Assembly: GCA_963853835.1 (NCBI GenBank)
Contig: OY970828.1
Coordinates: 13,473,813 to 13,537,812 of the forward strand
Direction: 5' to 3'
Length of the DNA: 64,000 nucleotides
Source of the DNA: Calendula officinalis
Taxonomy: Eukaryota; Streptophyta; Magnoliopsida; Asterales; Asteraceae
Both the position numbers and the translations under genes were made by a program. Of the stretch, positions 1 to 12,759 are shown one piece after another. The stretch's first letter is position 1, and the number at the start of each line of letters is the position of its first letter. Below the pieces are notes generated by a model. That model made no database searches. It was not told the origin of the DNA and worked only from the letters and a program-made list of their open reading frames with translations.

Positions 1-130
1 AGACTTATATCAATCTTTATCTTTGGTCTTTACTATATATAATGCATTTGAGATCTTCCCAAATTATCAAGGCTTAATTTTCAACCAACACAGTTGTTAT
101 TTCGGGAAATATTTGTGTTTCGAAAAAACT

Positions 131-204
131 GACACCACCAAGACTCGAACCTGCAACCTTCATGTTATTAGCAAAGGGCTCTAACCAACTGAGTTACTAG
201 GGCA
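131..204 (-). pseudogene. tRNA-Ile(AAT)-like pseudogene or tRNA-derived SINE head
   Basis: Read on the minus strand this 74-base stretch keeps the plan of a plant tRNA-Ile: a D-arm region (AACTCAGTTGGTTAGAGC), an anticodon loop CTAATAA with anticodon AAT, and a T-loop GGTTCGAG that matches the Pol III B box. The acceptor ends do not pair (TGCCCTA against GGTGTC), the anticodon stem has mismatches, and the T stem has one. It is therefore a decayed tRNA copy or the head of a tRNA-derived SINE rather than a working gene. It lies in the AXR4 intron. Confidence 0.6.
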
Positions 205-278
205 GATATTGGTTACCTAACTACAATTACTTATAACATATTATCTTTATTAATATCTAAATCCATATTATTTTAATG

Positions 279-363
279 ACCACCACCACATTCACTACCG
301 CCACCACCCTCCATCACTACTCACCACCACCATCACTACTGGCACCATCATTATCACCACCAG
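279..363. repeat. CAC/CCA-rich imperfect microsatellite
   Basis: Imperfect trinucleotide run of CAC, CCA and ATC units inside the AXR4 intron. On the minus strand it would read mainly Gly or Val rather than His, so it is not a His-rich exon of AXR4. Confidence 0.7.
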
Positions 364-1139
364 AAAATATTGTTACAGGTACCCGCCACATTTCACAAGT
401 ACGCATCTAATTTAACTAAATAAAAAGTGTCAATCTTGTAAAAAACCACCACTAGGTTAGTTAACTTCCATAAGCAATTAATACAAACCTCAAGCAATAA
501 TATATGCACATTTTATCATTGTTATGATCACAAAACTAAAGTGCAGCCTAACGAGGGCGTTCATCAGGCCGGGTTTCGGGCTGTTTATGTTAGAGATTTT
601 TTGGGGCAAATTAGAAAACAGGTTTGAATTGGAATTTGAACTTGAAACCCAACTCGAATTCGAAGATCCAGATTCGGGATAAGCTGAATTACCAGATTTA
701 GTTCAAAAAAATTAAATAAAGAATCAAAATCAATTTCGAACGATAACCCAAATTCGAATCACAACTCAAATTAAAATAAAAGATTTTTTTTTTAACAATT
801 CAAAAAGAAATAACAAACTAAAAATGACAAATTACAATCTTCTCATATCGTGAATCATTGAAATGCTACATCTAATGAGTTATATGGTTATAAGGATTTT
901 CAAACAATATCTGATATTATTACTGTTATATTCAACAAAAATTATACATTATTTGAAGATGAGTTACTCATAAACCAATTTGATTTCTAAATTCAGTTCG
1001 AGTTTTAATCCGATCCATAAATCGAATAACTGAATCGATTTCAAATATTCAAATTGATCGGGTTCAAGTTCCGATTTTTTCGAGTTGCTTTCTGAAAGTA
1101 AACACCTTTAAATAAGTATGCAAAATGTATTATACTGAC

Positions 1140-2297
1140 CTGTGGCCAGCGACCACCGGAATGTGTCACCAATGTCGCCTGAGGAAGCAAATTGGCAACC
1201 TTACGCCCTTCTTCAATCCACTCTTCAGACCAAATCAATTGAATTGGTAAACTTTTCACACCATCAACTTTACCCCATTCTGCAATATCAAAACTAGAAT
1301 TCATCTTATTCCCCATTCCTACAATCGATTTGATTCCATCTCTACCCTTTAAAAGAAGCCTATGATTCTCTGAATCAATCGATTTCGAACAACAATTTTG
1401 AATAACGTTTGCAAATACAAACCCGAAACCTGTAACAACGTCTCTAATCACTGGGAATTTCAGAACTGATAAAGGAAATGCGGGTTGATTTGATGTACTA
1501 TCGAGAAGAGTTATGCTTCTTATAAACCCTAGATTTTTAGACACCCAATTTGCCCCCAAATTGAATGCTGAATCATGAAGAACTAAATCGACAGGTGCTA
1601 AATCCATAGTGTCGATCACTTGATTCAAAACCCTACCCATTTCTTCAGGACCTAATTCAATAGATTTCAAACTCTTTACTTTTGATACACGGATCTCGTT
1701 TTCTTCGTAATCGTAATTAACATACCCTTGTTCAACTAACTGATCAAACCCCCAAAAGATACCTTTTTCCTTAATTTCATTATACAATTCTAGAAGCTTC
1801 CCGAAACCTTGAATTACTTTCTCTTCGGTCACGATTTCGGTCTTATCAGAAAATCCAGAACCAGGTAAGTCTAGGGCTACAGTACGGACGCCCTTTTTTG
1901 CTAGAGATTTTACCACTTTACTGAAAATGTACGAACTAGAAGCAAAGCCGTGTACAAAAAGCACATTATGTGGTGAATCGATTGGACCATCGTTGATTGT
2001 GAAGACTTCAATTGAATCACTGTGAGGATTTGTTTGAACTTTAATGGTTCTGCCGTTAGAATAGTGTTGTCTGAGATTTGTGGGGAGTGTAAGGAACCAA
2101 GTTTTGGGGTCTTGTTGGGTGGAGAGAGATGATATTGTGATGAATATTAGGGTTATGAGAGAGATTGAGATGGTGAAGTAGAACCAGAAAGTGAAGGGGT
2201 TTGTGTTGGGTGCGGGTGATGAAGAAGATGGTTTAAGTTGGGGTTTTTTGATGGGAGGAGAGTTTGATGAGTCTGGTTCTTCTGCTATGATCGCCAT
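1140..2297 (-). CDS. AXR4: AXR4-like alpha/beta-hydrolase-fold protein, exon 1 (gene partial)
   Basis: AXR4 is an ER membrane protein that helps the auxin influx carrier AUX1 leave the ER for the plasma membrane. The exon encodes residues 1-386 and ends in Gln before a donor reading CAG|GTCAGT at 1140/1139. Visible features are a Pro/Ser-rich N-terminus, one membrane segment at about residues 36-57, the hydrophobic strand VLFVHGF typical of the alpha/beta-hydrolase fold, and a family-typical LHDSAF where hydrolases normally have G-x-S-x-G. Other recognisable family motifs are NLRQHYSNGR, ALDLPGSGFSDK and THSGGRWPQ. Arabidopsis AXR4 continues for a further stretch after this Gln; no matching exon was found down to position 1, so the last exon lies outside the window and the intron exceeds 1.1 kb. 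The ATG at 2297 is the only good start. The identity rests on recalled similarity. Confidence 0.85.
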
Positions 2298-2531
2298 TGA
2301 TGGATGTTTGAAGGTGCAAAAGGAACAGGGGAAGCTTATTTAACAGGAGATCGCATCTTGCTTTCCTGCTTCATGAATGAATCATGAGGGATCCCAATGA
2401 GAAAGAAAAATACTTCTACTTTTAACAGTAGTGGCCAGTGGGTATTTGCCTTTTGGTTAAAGGTACCAAGTTACTCCTTGTAAAATAAAAAATAAAATAA
2501 ATAAATAAAAAATATGTACTCAACTCTAAAC

Positions 2532-2847
2532 TAGGGGTGAGTTCGGTCCCAAAATCGAATCAAAATTAAATGGTGAATTTTCAAAAGAGAAACTGAATCG
2601 ATAACATGTTATCGGTTTTGGTTCGGTTTGGTTTCGGTCCGGTTCGGGTTCGGTTCGGTTTTTTTAGGTCAAATGTTCATCCTTCTCCGAAGACCGAACC
2701 GAACCAAAACCGGTAGAACCAAAACCGAAAACGATAAATTTTCAAAACCGAAACCGAACAGATAATATGTTATCGGTTTTGATTCGGTTCGATTTCGATC
2801 GGTTTTCAGTCCGGTTATGGTTTTTTCGGCCCAAATGCTCACCCCTA
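2532..2847. mobile_element. hAT-type MITE, 316 bp, TAGGGGTGAG ends
   Basis: Begins TAGGGGTGAG and ends CTCACCCCTA, an inverted pair. It is flanked by 8-bp near-identical target duplications, ctctaaac (2524-2531) and ctctcaac (2848-2855). Inside are degenerate ccgaaccgaa/ggttcggtt motifs, which give the element strong self-complementarity. TIRs of this shape with 8-bp duplications are the hAT signature. It has no coding capacity. Confidence 0.75.
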
Positions 2848-3672
2848 CTCTCAACCACAGATCATACTCTTATTTTCATCCTGAATTCTTGATTATGGTG
2901 GTGGAACTCAAACATTAAAGAAATATTTGAATTCGAACTCTAACATAATTTTTAAAATTTATTCAACTAAGCCTATAAATTATTAGACGAATTAAGCCCT
3001 ACTCGACCCATGTCGTTTATACACACATGCCACGGCTTCTTCTAAAAGATAGTCTACATATCACATATTTTATGGTTTCTGGTCCGACTTTATCATGATT
3101 AGATAACATTTATTGTTATGTTGTTGTTTATCTGGTTACATATAATTTCTTCCTAAATTATGAATTTCTTGTTAGAGATATATTTTCCTTTTGATTTATA
3201 TATCGTTTCACCTAATTTTATTGTAAAGTTATGAATATTAGAGCATACGGCGTAATACTCGCTAAACCATCTAACACTGCCAACACCACACCTCTCTTGT
3301 GCCATATACATGCCAAAAAGAAATAGTCAAACTTTTAACAACCCGGTAAAAGGAATATGTTTTTTCTTTTTGTAATTATGATTGATTTAGAGTATTTGTG
3401 TGAGTAGTATTATATAAATGTTAAATAACATGAGTAATTTTAAGATACATGTTAAAATTATGTTAAAGAAACAAAAATATCTCCAATGACTTAAAATACA
3501 TTAACACCTCCAAAATAGTTTGATATGTTTAAGTGTATGTGATGATTACATTATACCCGGTAAACATAGATGGTTAAAATGATTCAAGAGAGGATTACTA
3601 AAACATAATATAAAATTGTAATGTGATTTGCACGACAAGTAATCATGAGATTAGCTCACAAGTCACAACTTA

Positions 3673-4190
3673 GAGCATCTTCAATGCGAACTTAGAGCAT
3701 CTTCAAGGGAAGTTTTTTTTTTTTTTTAAATTTACTACTATTTTAATAAGTCTTTGAATTTCTTTTATCATTAAAATAACTAGTTTTTTAGAAGCTTATT
3801 ACAAAGCCTTATTTTTACTTTTTCTGATAACCTTTTAATTAACTTTCAATATTTGTCTTTTTTATTCCCCTATATTTAATAATTTTGTATTTTAAACCTT
3901 AGATACATTATATATAAATTCTTTATTTTATTTTTATTTGTTAATAAATAAATTATATAATATTTAATGTCAATTATTATAGTATTTTTATATGAGATGT
4001 TTTAAAAAATACTATATTTAATAAGATATCAAAAAAGTTGTCAAATTACATATATGGTATTTATAAAATATTTCAGATAAATAAAGATAAATTAGAAATA
4101 TTGTAATAACACTTTTAGAAAGGTTAACCATTGGAGATATTATTTATGAAAATATTTTTTATTAGTGAAATGTTGATATGATAAATATAA
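3673..4190. mobile_element. MITE-like 'gagcatcttcaa' element in the AXR4-APP2 spacer
   Basis: Starts with the tandem motif agagcatcttcaa and carries near its right side an inverted partner (accattggagat). It resembles 47492-48096 in both motif and AT-rich content. The right boundary is approximate. The remaining spacer (2856-3672 and 4191-4328) is AT-rich and shows no gene; it must hold the promoters of the divergent AXR4 and APP2 genes. Confidence 0.45.
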
Positions 4191-4328
4191 TAAATTTTTA
4201 TGAAGTAACTTTGTAATGTCACATTGACATATGACTGAAGGGTTAAATTTGTAATTTGAATAAATTTTTTTGCTTGTAATTGTGGCAATATATACAATTT
4301 GCCTTATCTTTCATCAATCTCTCCGCCG

Positions 4329-7300
4329 ATGAAGTCAGCAGCAGCGATAATGTCAGGCCTTTCTCTCTCTACAACGCCGCCGTACTCCGCCTACCTCTCT
4401 CCGTCCACCACCCTTTCTTCCCACCGCTACTTGCGCTTTTTTTCTCTATCACTCCCAATTTACCGCTCTCTCAACTCCATCAAGAAAACCCCAATTCACG
4501 TGAATCCAATGTTCATCGTTCGAAATTCTTCTTCCGGTTCTTCTTCGATAACCGCCAAACCTTCTTCCGACATGCGCAAGAATCAAAACGGTAACGGTAG
4601 CGGATTGGAGCAAGATCAAAAGCTTACCGTTCTCCGCGAGCTTTTTGGGAAGCCCGGTATCGATATAGATGCGTATATCATACCTTCTCAGGATTCTCAT
4701 CAGGTTTCATTCTATCACTATTTATGTTCAATTTGACTTCTCTTATTCAACAAATTTTATTTTTGAAATTTACTAGGGTTTTGACTCCCTTAAATTTGCC
4801 CTTCTGAAATGAAGGTATAACGTCAATCGATAGAACATGTCTCAGGATTGCTTATTGAAACCTATTACTTATTAGCTTTAATGAGTACAGTTGCTAGTTA
4901 ACGAACATGATTTTGAGTTAATCAAATGCATCTTTCCTAGAACCATATTGATTTGTATTTATTTAGTATGATAATTGATTTCTATAAATACAGAGTGAAT
5001 TTATAGCTGAGTGTTATATGAGGAGGGCCTACATATCAGGTTTTACTGGTAGTGCTGGTACTGCCATTGTTACAAAACATAAAGCAGCACTTTGGACAGA
5101 TGGAAGATATTTTCTCCAGGTTTATCTAATGGCCCGAATTCCTTAAATTGAAAACTATTTTATTTTTATTTTTTTAAATATATTAATTCTGTTTATCAGG
5201 CTGAGAAGCAGTTGAGCCCGAGCTGGATCCTGATGCGTGCTGGTAACTGGGGTGTACCCAACACAACTGAGTGGCTCAACGACGTTCTAGCGCCAGGTGG
5301 CAGAATCGGCATTGATCCCGTGAGTAGTATTTGAATTATTATTGAAATTTCAGTTATTTAATTTATTTTTATTTTATAATAATTCTGTTGTTTTTATGAA
5401 GGGAGCAGTTTCTTTTTTCTTGTGATGCTGTAAATGAATTAAAAGAAGCAGTTGCTAAAAGCAACCACGAGTTAGTTTATTTATATGATGTTAATTTAGT
5501 GGATCAAGTATGGAAAGAATCAAGACCAATTCCTCCAAATAAACCAATCAGATTGCATGATCTTAAATATGCTGGTGTAGGTGTTTCAACTAAATTAACC
5601 AATTTGAGGTCTCAACTCAAAGATTGTGGTTCGTCTGCAATTGTTATTTCTATGCTTGATGAAATTGCATGGCTACTAAATTTGGTAATCTTTCTAACCT
5701 TTTTTTAAATATGTTTTCTTGGTTATGACCTTGTTTTTTTATGCTAATGTTAGAAAAATATGTTTTGCAGAGAGGAAACGATGTTCCACATTCTCCTGTT
5801 ATGTATGCATATTTGATAGTGGAAATTAATTCAGCTAAATTATTTGTTGATAACGTTAAAGTCACTCCAGAAGTGATGGAGTATTTGAAGACAGCTGGCA
5901 TAGAGTTGAGACCATACGAATCAATTCTAACCGAAATTGAAAGGTTAGTTACTTAGTTTGGACCATTAATTTTTTTTTTTAATTTGACCGTTTTGTCCTT
6001 CAGCTTAGCTGCTCGAGGGGCCCACCTATGGTTGGACACATCATCAGTAAATGCTGCTATAGCAAGTACCTATGCAACCGCCTGTGATAAGTTTCTAGAA
6101 ACCCTAGGTAATAAAACCAAAGGAAAATATTCAACGACCCGTGGGTCAAATGGGTTATCTGGAGCTCCAACTGCTTTGTTTAAGAGCTCTCCTGTATCTC
6201 TAGCTAAAGCAGTTAAAAATCATGCTGAGTTACAAGGCATGCGTAATTCTCATCTAAGGTAATCCCAAAATTCACAAATTAATTAATTACTATATTATAC
6301 AAATATGATAATAAATAAATATTATTTTACTGTTCATTATGCTCCCATTGGTGGGTTAGCTTTTTATTTTTCTTTTTTCTTTTGTTTCTATAACTTCCTT
6401 TCTAATCTCAAGTTTATATAATAAGTAGGTTTAAAACAAAGCCCACGAAACTTACATAGCAAGAGCAGGTATTTAGGCCCAAGCTACAAAACGTCTTTAC
6501 CCAAAACAAATAAGTTAATTTAGCTTATATATTATTTTGAATAGGTGACAAACAAATAAAAATGCAAAAACTATATATGTATATAAAATTAAACAAATCT
6601 ATATTAATTCCTACAATAAATGAACGATTCATATAAACCGCAGCGCGGGCACTTACTATACTTGTTTATTTACATTAATCATCCCTCTGGTTTGCATGGA
6701 ATTATAAATTCCGTCCCTCACCTCTTCTTTATTATATGGATAGTCCCTAGTTTTTAGGTCACTAATTTTGAAACTTTTTTACATCAATGATCCCTAATCT
6801 TTTATTCAGGGACCGTTGGTGTTACAAGTTTCAGAATTAGGGATTATATTTGCAATAAAAGAAAGTTGAGGGACGAAATTCATAATTCCATACAAACTAC
6901 AAGGACGATTTATGTAACTTACACTCGAGACTTTTATGTATGATTTTTTTTTTTTTTTTTTTAAATTTGTGTACCAGGGATGCAGCTGCTCTTGCTGAGT
7001 TTTGGTCATGGTTAGAGGAAGAAATGAATAAAAAGGTTGTACTCACAGAAGTAGAAGTTGCAGACAAACTTCTTGAATTTCGTGCAAAACAACCTGGTTT
7101 TGTTGATACCAGCTTTGATACTATAAGTGGCACGTTCATTTTATACAATTTATTAATATTATATTATACTTTTTGTAATTATAAAAGTCAACTGTTTGTT
7201 TTGACTTTTGACAGGTTCTGGTGCAAATGGTGCTATTATACATTACAGAGCAGAAGCAGATAGTTGTAGTGTTGTAGATACAGAGAAACTGTTTTTATTA

Positions 7301-9138
7301 GACAGTGGGGCCCAGTATCTTGATGGGACAACTGACATAACTAGAACTGTTCATTTTGGTCAACCTTCTCAAAGACAAAAAGAATGCTTCACACGAGTTC
7401 TTCAGGTAATTATCATTAATTAAAATGTATTATATTATTATTATCATTATGGTTTTTGAGGTGATTATGTATATAAATTAATTGCAGGGGCATATAGCTC
7501 TTGATCAAGCAGTATTTCCAGAAAATACTCCAGGTTTTGTACTCGATGCATTTGCACGTTCTTCACTTTGGAAAGTTGGACTTGATTACCGGCATGGTAA
7601 TTCCCTTTACTTTTTTCAAATTCAAATATTATTTTTTATTATTAAATATTAAAAGGGCAAAATGTGTTTTAGTACCCCGAACTTGGTTGACTAGGTCCTC
7701 TACTACCCTGAACTATTAAAAGTGCAACATGGTACCCTGAACTTGACAAAATAGTCAATTTAGTATCCTGACTCACTAATATAGTGTTGAATTCTCACGT
7801 GATTTGCTTCTAATTTCAATATATTGAGATGAACTTATATTTTAGTTCGTCAAAAGTTATAAGGAAAGTAAATCACGTGAGAATTCAAGACAAAATTAAC
7901 GAGTCATGGTACTAAATTGACCATATTTGCAAGTTCAGTGTACCCTGTTGCACATTTAATAGTTCATGGTAGTAGAAGACCTAGTCAACCAAGTTCAGGG
8001 TATCATGTTGCACCTTTAATAGTTCAGGGTAGTAGAAGACCTGGTCAATCAAGTTCAGGGTAGTAGAAGACATGGTCAATCAAGTTCAGGGTACTAAAAT
8101 GTTATTTTGGCAATATTAAAATTGTTTTAGGAACTGGGCATGGTGTTGGAGCAGCATTAAATGTTCACGAGGGCCCACAAAGTATTAGCTTTCGATTTGG
8201 TAATATGACTCCTTTGCTCAAAGGCATGATTGTGAGCAATGAACCTGGATATTATGAAGATCATGCTTTTGGTATCCGAATTGAGGTATTTTTTGCAACT
8301 TTTTTTTAATGAGTTTTTAAGACTAATAATTTAAGAAATACATGTTATGTTATGCAGAATCTTTTATTTGTGAAAGAAATTGACACTCCTAATCGTTTTG
8401 GAGGAATTTCATATATTGGATTTGAGAAACTTACTTTTGTCCCTATACAGGTGTTTTTTTATAAAAGTAAAATATTTATTTGTTTTTGTGAATGCATACT
8501 AATGTGAATTTGACTTTTGTAGGCTAAATTGGTTGACTTAACCTTGCTCTCTTCTGCTGAGGTTGATTGGCTCAATGATTACCATTCACAAGTTTGGGAT
8601 AAGGTAAATCTTTAATAGCTGTCACTTTGTATTTTAAGTATAAATTATTTATAACAATCATAATTGTTTCTTTTTCCATCATTGTCTTTATTAGTGTTGT
8701 TTCATTCTAGTTCCATTAGATCAAAAGAATCAATGGTTTACATTCAATTTAGATTTATACTTAGGTTTTAAGACTTGGGAGGGGAACTTTGTATATAGGG
8801 GTATAATAGTCACATTCCAAAAGCCCTGTTCATCTACATCATTAAAATTTAAATATCTTAAATATGTTTTATACTAAAATTAGAACTCCGACTTGATTTT
8901 TTTTTCCGGGTTTAATAACATTCACATAAAATATCTCAAACATGTGGTTGTAGTTTGTAATCTTGATCATTGAAAGTATAATATTTTATTTTTTATTTTA
9001 CAGTGGAATGTGGTTATATATATGATATGGTATGTTTGGATATTTAGTTAGTTTGCTGTGTGACAGGTTTCACCGTTGGTGGAAGGGTCTGCACGTGAGT
9101 GGCTCTGGAATAACACACGTCCAGTTGTAAAACCATAA
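4329..9138 (+). CDS. APP2: Chloroplast aminopeptidase P (Xaa-Pro aminopeptidase), APP2 type, 13 exons
   Basis: Removes an N-terminal residue preceding proline; M24B metallopeptidase. Exons: 4329-4703, 4994-5119, 5200-5319, 5409-5684, 5771-5943, 6004-6258, 6978-7129, 7215-7405, 7488-7596, 8131-8285, 8358-8450, 8523-8603, 9067-9138, together 725 aa with every junction in frame. The Ser/Arg-rich first ~70 residues look like a chloroplast transit peptide; the ATG at 4329 is the first in frame. Creatinase-like N domains precede the catalytic pita-bread domain. Metal ligands are visible: Asp in LLDSGAQ (about 520), Asp in TTDITRT (about 533), His in GTGHGVG, Glu in SNEPGYY and Glu in GIRIEN. Length matches the plastid paralogue (about 710 aa). 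Intron 7 probably uses a GC donor (7130). Introns 6 and 9 hold MITEs. Nothing appears broken. Confidence 0.93.
6670..6917. mobile_element. Fold-back MITE in APP2 intron 6
   Basis: The ends are inverted: ttacattaatcatccctctg at the left against acaaggacgatttatgtaa at the right, with paired interior stretches (gggacc/ggtccc-like, acaagttt/aaacttgt). The same family recurs at 26763-26983, 30553-30774 and 59024-59635. No coding sequence. Confidence 0.65.
7656..8111. mobile_element. Fold-back MITE in APP2 intron 9, 'ggcaaaatgtgttttagtacc' family
   Basis: A long imperfect hairpin: the left half has ctgaacttgacaaaatagtc and the right half carries the inverted motif gttcagggta several times. The right half is expanded by tandem copies of a roughly 35-base segment (agtagaagacctggtcaatc...). 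A cleaner relative lies at 59201-59567. Confidence 0.65.
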
Positions 9139-10160
9139 TTGCATTCAGTAAGTGGTATTTATGATTTGTATATAGAAAGAACATTGTGCTGTGATGTGAT
9201 TAAACTTACATGCTTTCAACAAATAGAATGTTGATAATTAATCAAAACATAGTGATGGATAAATTAGTGTCTGTCTGATCGTATAGGATGGATGGAGTAT
9301 GTATGTATATAACATCTAATCCCTTCAACAATAAGATTGCAGTAATAAAAAATACAATAATTAGAAAAAAAACATTCAAATAATTAGAAAAACTAGTGTA
9401 CTTTAAACAGTCTTCACCGTCTTATCATCTTCGACTTCTTTGTCTAATTGCTCTTGCGTTCGTGAACCCACATCTAAAGCAATCTAAATCTGATAAAAAT
9501 GTATTTATAACTCTTTTCCGAGCATCGAGCAATATTTTCTTTTCATGTTTTTTAATATATGTTTTGGTATGCCTTTTCATAAAGAACTCTAAGCTTTCAA
9601 AACTTACTTCTTCTCGGCCATCTCGGTTAGGTCACATATAACGCTTATTTGCGCTTTGGGGGTTAACTTAATTGCCTCAAAGGCTTCCTCTTAACCGACC
9701 ATGAACAAGTAGCGGCGTTAAATGAACCAGAATATTTTTGCGTTCATGGGCAATTTTTATTCCATCAATTGACTAACTATACGTTTCTCGGAAACACATA
9801 ATTTGAAAGAGGTCTTCCAATGGACGATATCCATTTTTGAATTTTCACCTACACCATTTTGGGACGAATGAATCCATTGTTCAGCTAAAATTTTCACTTT
9901 TTCTTTCTTTCTTTGACATGGTGGTTCAGTATCATCCACAACCTCTTCGGCTATTATTGGTGATTAAAATCTTATCAAATTATCTGCGTATTGGGAATTT
10001 GTGAAATATTTAAGTTAGGTGGAGGTGTGGGTATTGAAAGTTGGGTGGAGGTTCTTTGTACCTACCATGATTTTGGTATTGGTCTCGGGGTCGTTGGGTG
10101 CAAACCCCATGGGTGGTGTCCGGTTGCTTGTTTGAGCAGAATATGAATCGGCGTGTAAAG
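9139..10160. other. APP2 3' flank; no supportable gene
   Basis: 9139 to about 9330 is likely APP2 3' UTR. The minus strand at 9757-9960 has a 60-codon open stretch (LAEQWIHSS, KTSFKLCVSEKR), and similar coding-like but stop-broken text continues to about 9420. It may be a decayed gene or transposon fragment, but I do not recognise the family. Confidence 0.3.
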
Positions 10161-10878
10161 TGTAGGAGCTAATACTAATTTTCATTAATAAAATACAATA
10201 CAATTGTGAATGACTAAAACAAATACAAGATTGAAACAAGAATATGTAGAAACAAAGAAGAAACAAGTTTTGGTTGAGTCTCGTGAAATTCACGATCCCC
10301 TTAAAATAGATTCGTCGTCTATCTCCCAGGGTAAAACAACCGAGTAGTTTTACACTACCGGATATAATCCAAGCTAGAATACGTATCGAAAGTTCTTGTG
10401 TTTAAGGATCACTAAAAATTAGAGAGCAAATTGTGTGGTGCTTGTAAGTGGGTGTAGACAACTTGTGAATGTGTGTTGGTGTTGTCAAGAATGTGTCTTC
10501 CAATGAACCACACATCTTCTATTTATACTAAAATTTGGTCCAAGGTCTAATGACATTCATTAATGCCATTTACAAAGAAACGAAACCACTAATTCAAATA
10601 TATTTTTAATGACAAACATTAAAAATATAAATAATATTATCAATATTATTATTTGAATACTTCCACTAAATCAAGTGGCAAAAAACGAACCCCCATGAAA
10701 CCGGGAGACGAGTGTGGATAGGTTCGAGTTTTCACTAGTTCATTTGTTTGATTTCTTTGATCCGTACACCCCACTTTGAGAGTCGATATCTCATTCACCA
10801 CAACTACATTTTGGACTTACCAACCATTAATTATATATAATTAAATATATAATTATATGTGTCCAATATTTTTCAACA
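10161..10878 (-). repeat. 3' LTR of the decayed copia-type element
   Basis: 718 bp, beginning tgtaggagct and ending ttcaaca on the plus strand. It shares long near-identical blocks with 14186-14509 and about 18580-18960, which are the two halves of the other LTR. Confidence 0.75.
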
Positions 10879-11684
10879 ATCCCCCACATGAATAGATATC
10901 GATCGAAAACACAACAAAATTTCGATAAATGTTCAACAGTTAAGTCTTGCAAAGGATAGGTAGGTATTAGCCTTTGAACCTTCCCTTGAGAAGCACACTT
11001 AGTCTCCTAGAAGTCAGTAGACGCAATGTCCTTGAACTGAATCCGCCTTTTGTGTAGACGACAATATACATTCTCATAAGACTCTCCCTAACTTGTTCAT
11101 AGCCTCTTATCGTGCCCGTCTTGGTCATGGACACTGCCTAGTTCTGCGAGAGCTACTAAATATTGTGCCCCAACAATTCCATTCGAAGCGATCCCACTTC
11201 TCCCTCACATAGGTGATTCTCTACTAGGAATCATTAAAAGCCATAATGCTTATCCTCATTGTCACTGAACTAGGAATGGACTAAGAAGTAGTAAAATTTA
11301 CTCCCTTTAAGAATGTTTGGAGGAATTCCGTTACCCCCACAGTGACATCCCCTCGTTTATACAATTAGGTTGTCCTATTGAACCTAGATCTTAGGATCTC
11401 CAGTCAACTAGGTTAGGTTTCCTTCGCATAAACTTTTATTCCAAGGGCTTTAGTCCCATTCCATTATAACTAACTCTCTACTTAAGTCTTTTCATAAGCG
11501 GATCCGCGATGTTATCATTTAACTTTTAGCTAGGTAATCTTGATAACTCAATTGAGATTAGTTATCATATCATATTATGTCTTACTATTATACATTGTAC
11601 ACTTGACTAATGTAAATGTAAGACAACGATATATGCCAACTTATACATCAATTATTTGGAATATCTTCCTTAATTGATGTAACT

Positions 11685-11882
11685 TTAAGATGATGAATGG
11701 AATACCTTAGCAAGGCACCCCCACATTCGTACATATGGGATGGTTTTTTTCAAACCAAAATTTGTACGATGTTTCATCTTATCCTCACGAGATATCTTAT
11801 ATAAAAGATAATTATTCGACACACGACATACCCCCACATTTGTACAACTTAGTAAATCAATTGCTTCAGTATTACTTTTCAT
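11685..11882 (-). pseudogene. Copia integrase-region remnant
   Basis: A 65-codon open stretch whose C-terminus reads KKTIPYVRMWGCLAKVF, resembling the block after the copia integrase core (typically ..LRVWGCLAKV..). The upstream part is unrecognisable. It is a remnant only. Confidence 0.55.
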
Positions 11883-12232
11883 TAAGTAAAAATTAACAAT
11901 ATAATTTCATTCGTACATATCACTATGTAGTACAATCATCAATATACATTATGATTTACTTGTGACCACCTTTAGTAGAAGTGGATTTCAAATCACACAC
12001 TTTTGTATGAATCATATCAAAGAGTTTGGTTATTTCTTTCAACCAAAAGCAAGAATGATTTTGTCAATTTGTTACATTTGTGAATTTGAATCAATGTGGA
12101 ATGTTGGTGGTATGCAATTTAATTTATTTAAACAACAAATTTAATGAAATTTATATGACATAATCAACCATGTTGAATATTTACCAATTCAAAATAAATA
12201 TACAACTTTATTAGCATTTTATCAAATTGCGG

Positions 12233-12520
12233 TTACAAGTTGTCATATTTAATTTTAACATTTTTACCAATAACAATTCCACATTTTGATAACACAATTC
12301 CATTGGATTGAATCATAACCCGGATAACAAACTTAGTAAGCAACCATCCGGACACAAGATTCTTACGAATCTCTGGAACATACAAAACATTTCTTAATGT
12401 GACATCATTTCCGGAAATCATCATTAAGATGACATTTCCTTCACCTTTGATATATGTGGTAGTCAAGTTTCCAATAAACCATTTTTGCTCATTTTCAACA
12501 TCTTTGAAAATGATAAACAT
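12233..12520 (-). pseudogene. Copia protease/pre-integrase remnant
   Basis: A 95-codon stretch with the copia blocks GEGNVILMMISGNDVTLRNV and LYVPEIRKNLVSGWLL, which in intact elements lie just downstream of the aspartic protease active site. The active site motif D-S-G itself is not in the open stretch. Gag, RT and RNase H are missing. Confidence 0.7.
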
Positions 12521-12759
12521 ACTTTTATCGAAACAAACGTGACAGGTTGCACCCGTATCGACGTACCACCCATTTTAATCGGTTCCCACCAGATTAACTT
12601 CCGACAAATCAAAAAACATGGCTACAATATGCACATTTTCCTTCATGTGTATTACCATATTAGGCATTGTCACAACATTTGTCATTTTATCAAATACAAA
12701 TGCAAATTTGACCAATAAGCCTCAACAACCAATAAGTTTCACAAAAGAAACACAATTTA

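Noticed and set aside
279..363. Possible His-rich C-terminal exon of AXR4
   Set aside because: The CAC units are on the plus strand; the gene is on the minus strand and would read Gly or Val there.
552..1110. Another hAT-type element in the AXR4 intron
   Set aside because: gagggcgttcatc and gtaaacaccttt resemble inverted ends, but the ends match poorly and no 8-bp duplication was found.
9757..9939. Possible transposase or Myb-like remnant
   Set aside because: Only a general Lys/Glu-rich look; no family motif could be confirmed, so it is mentioned only as unassigned sequence.
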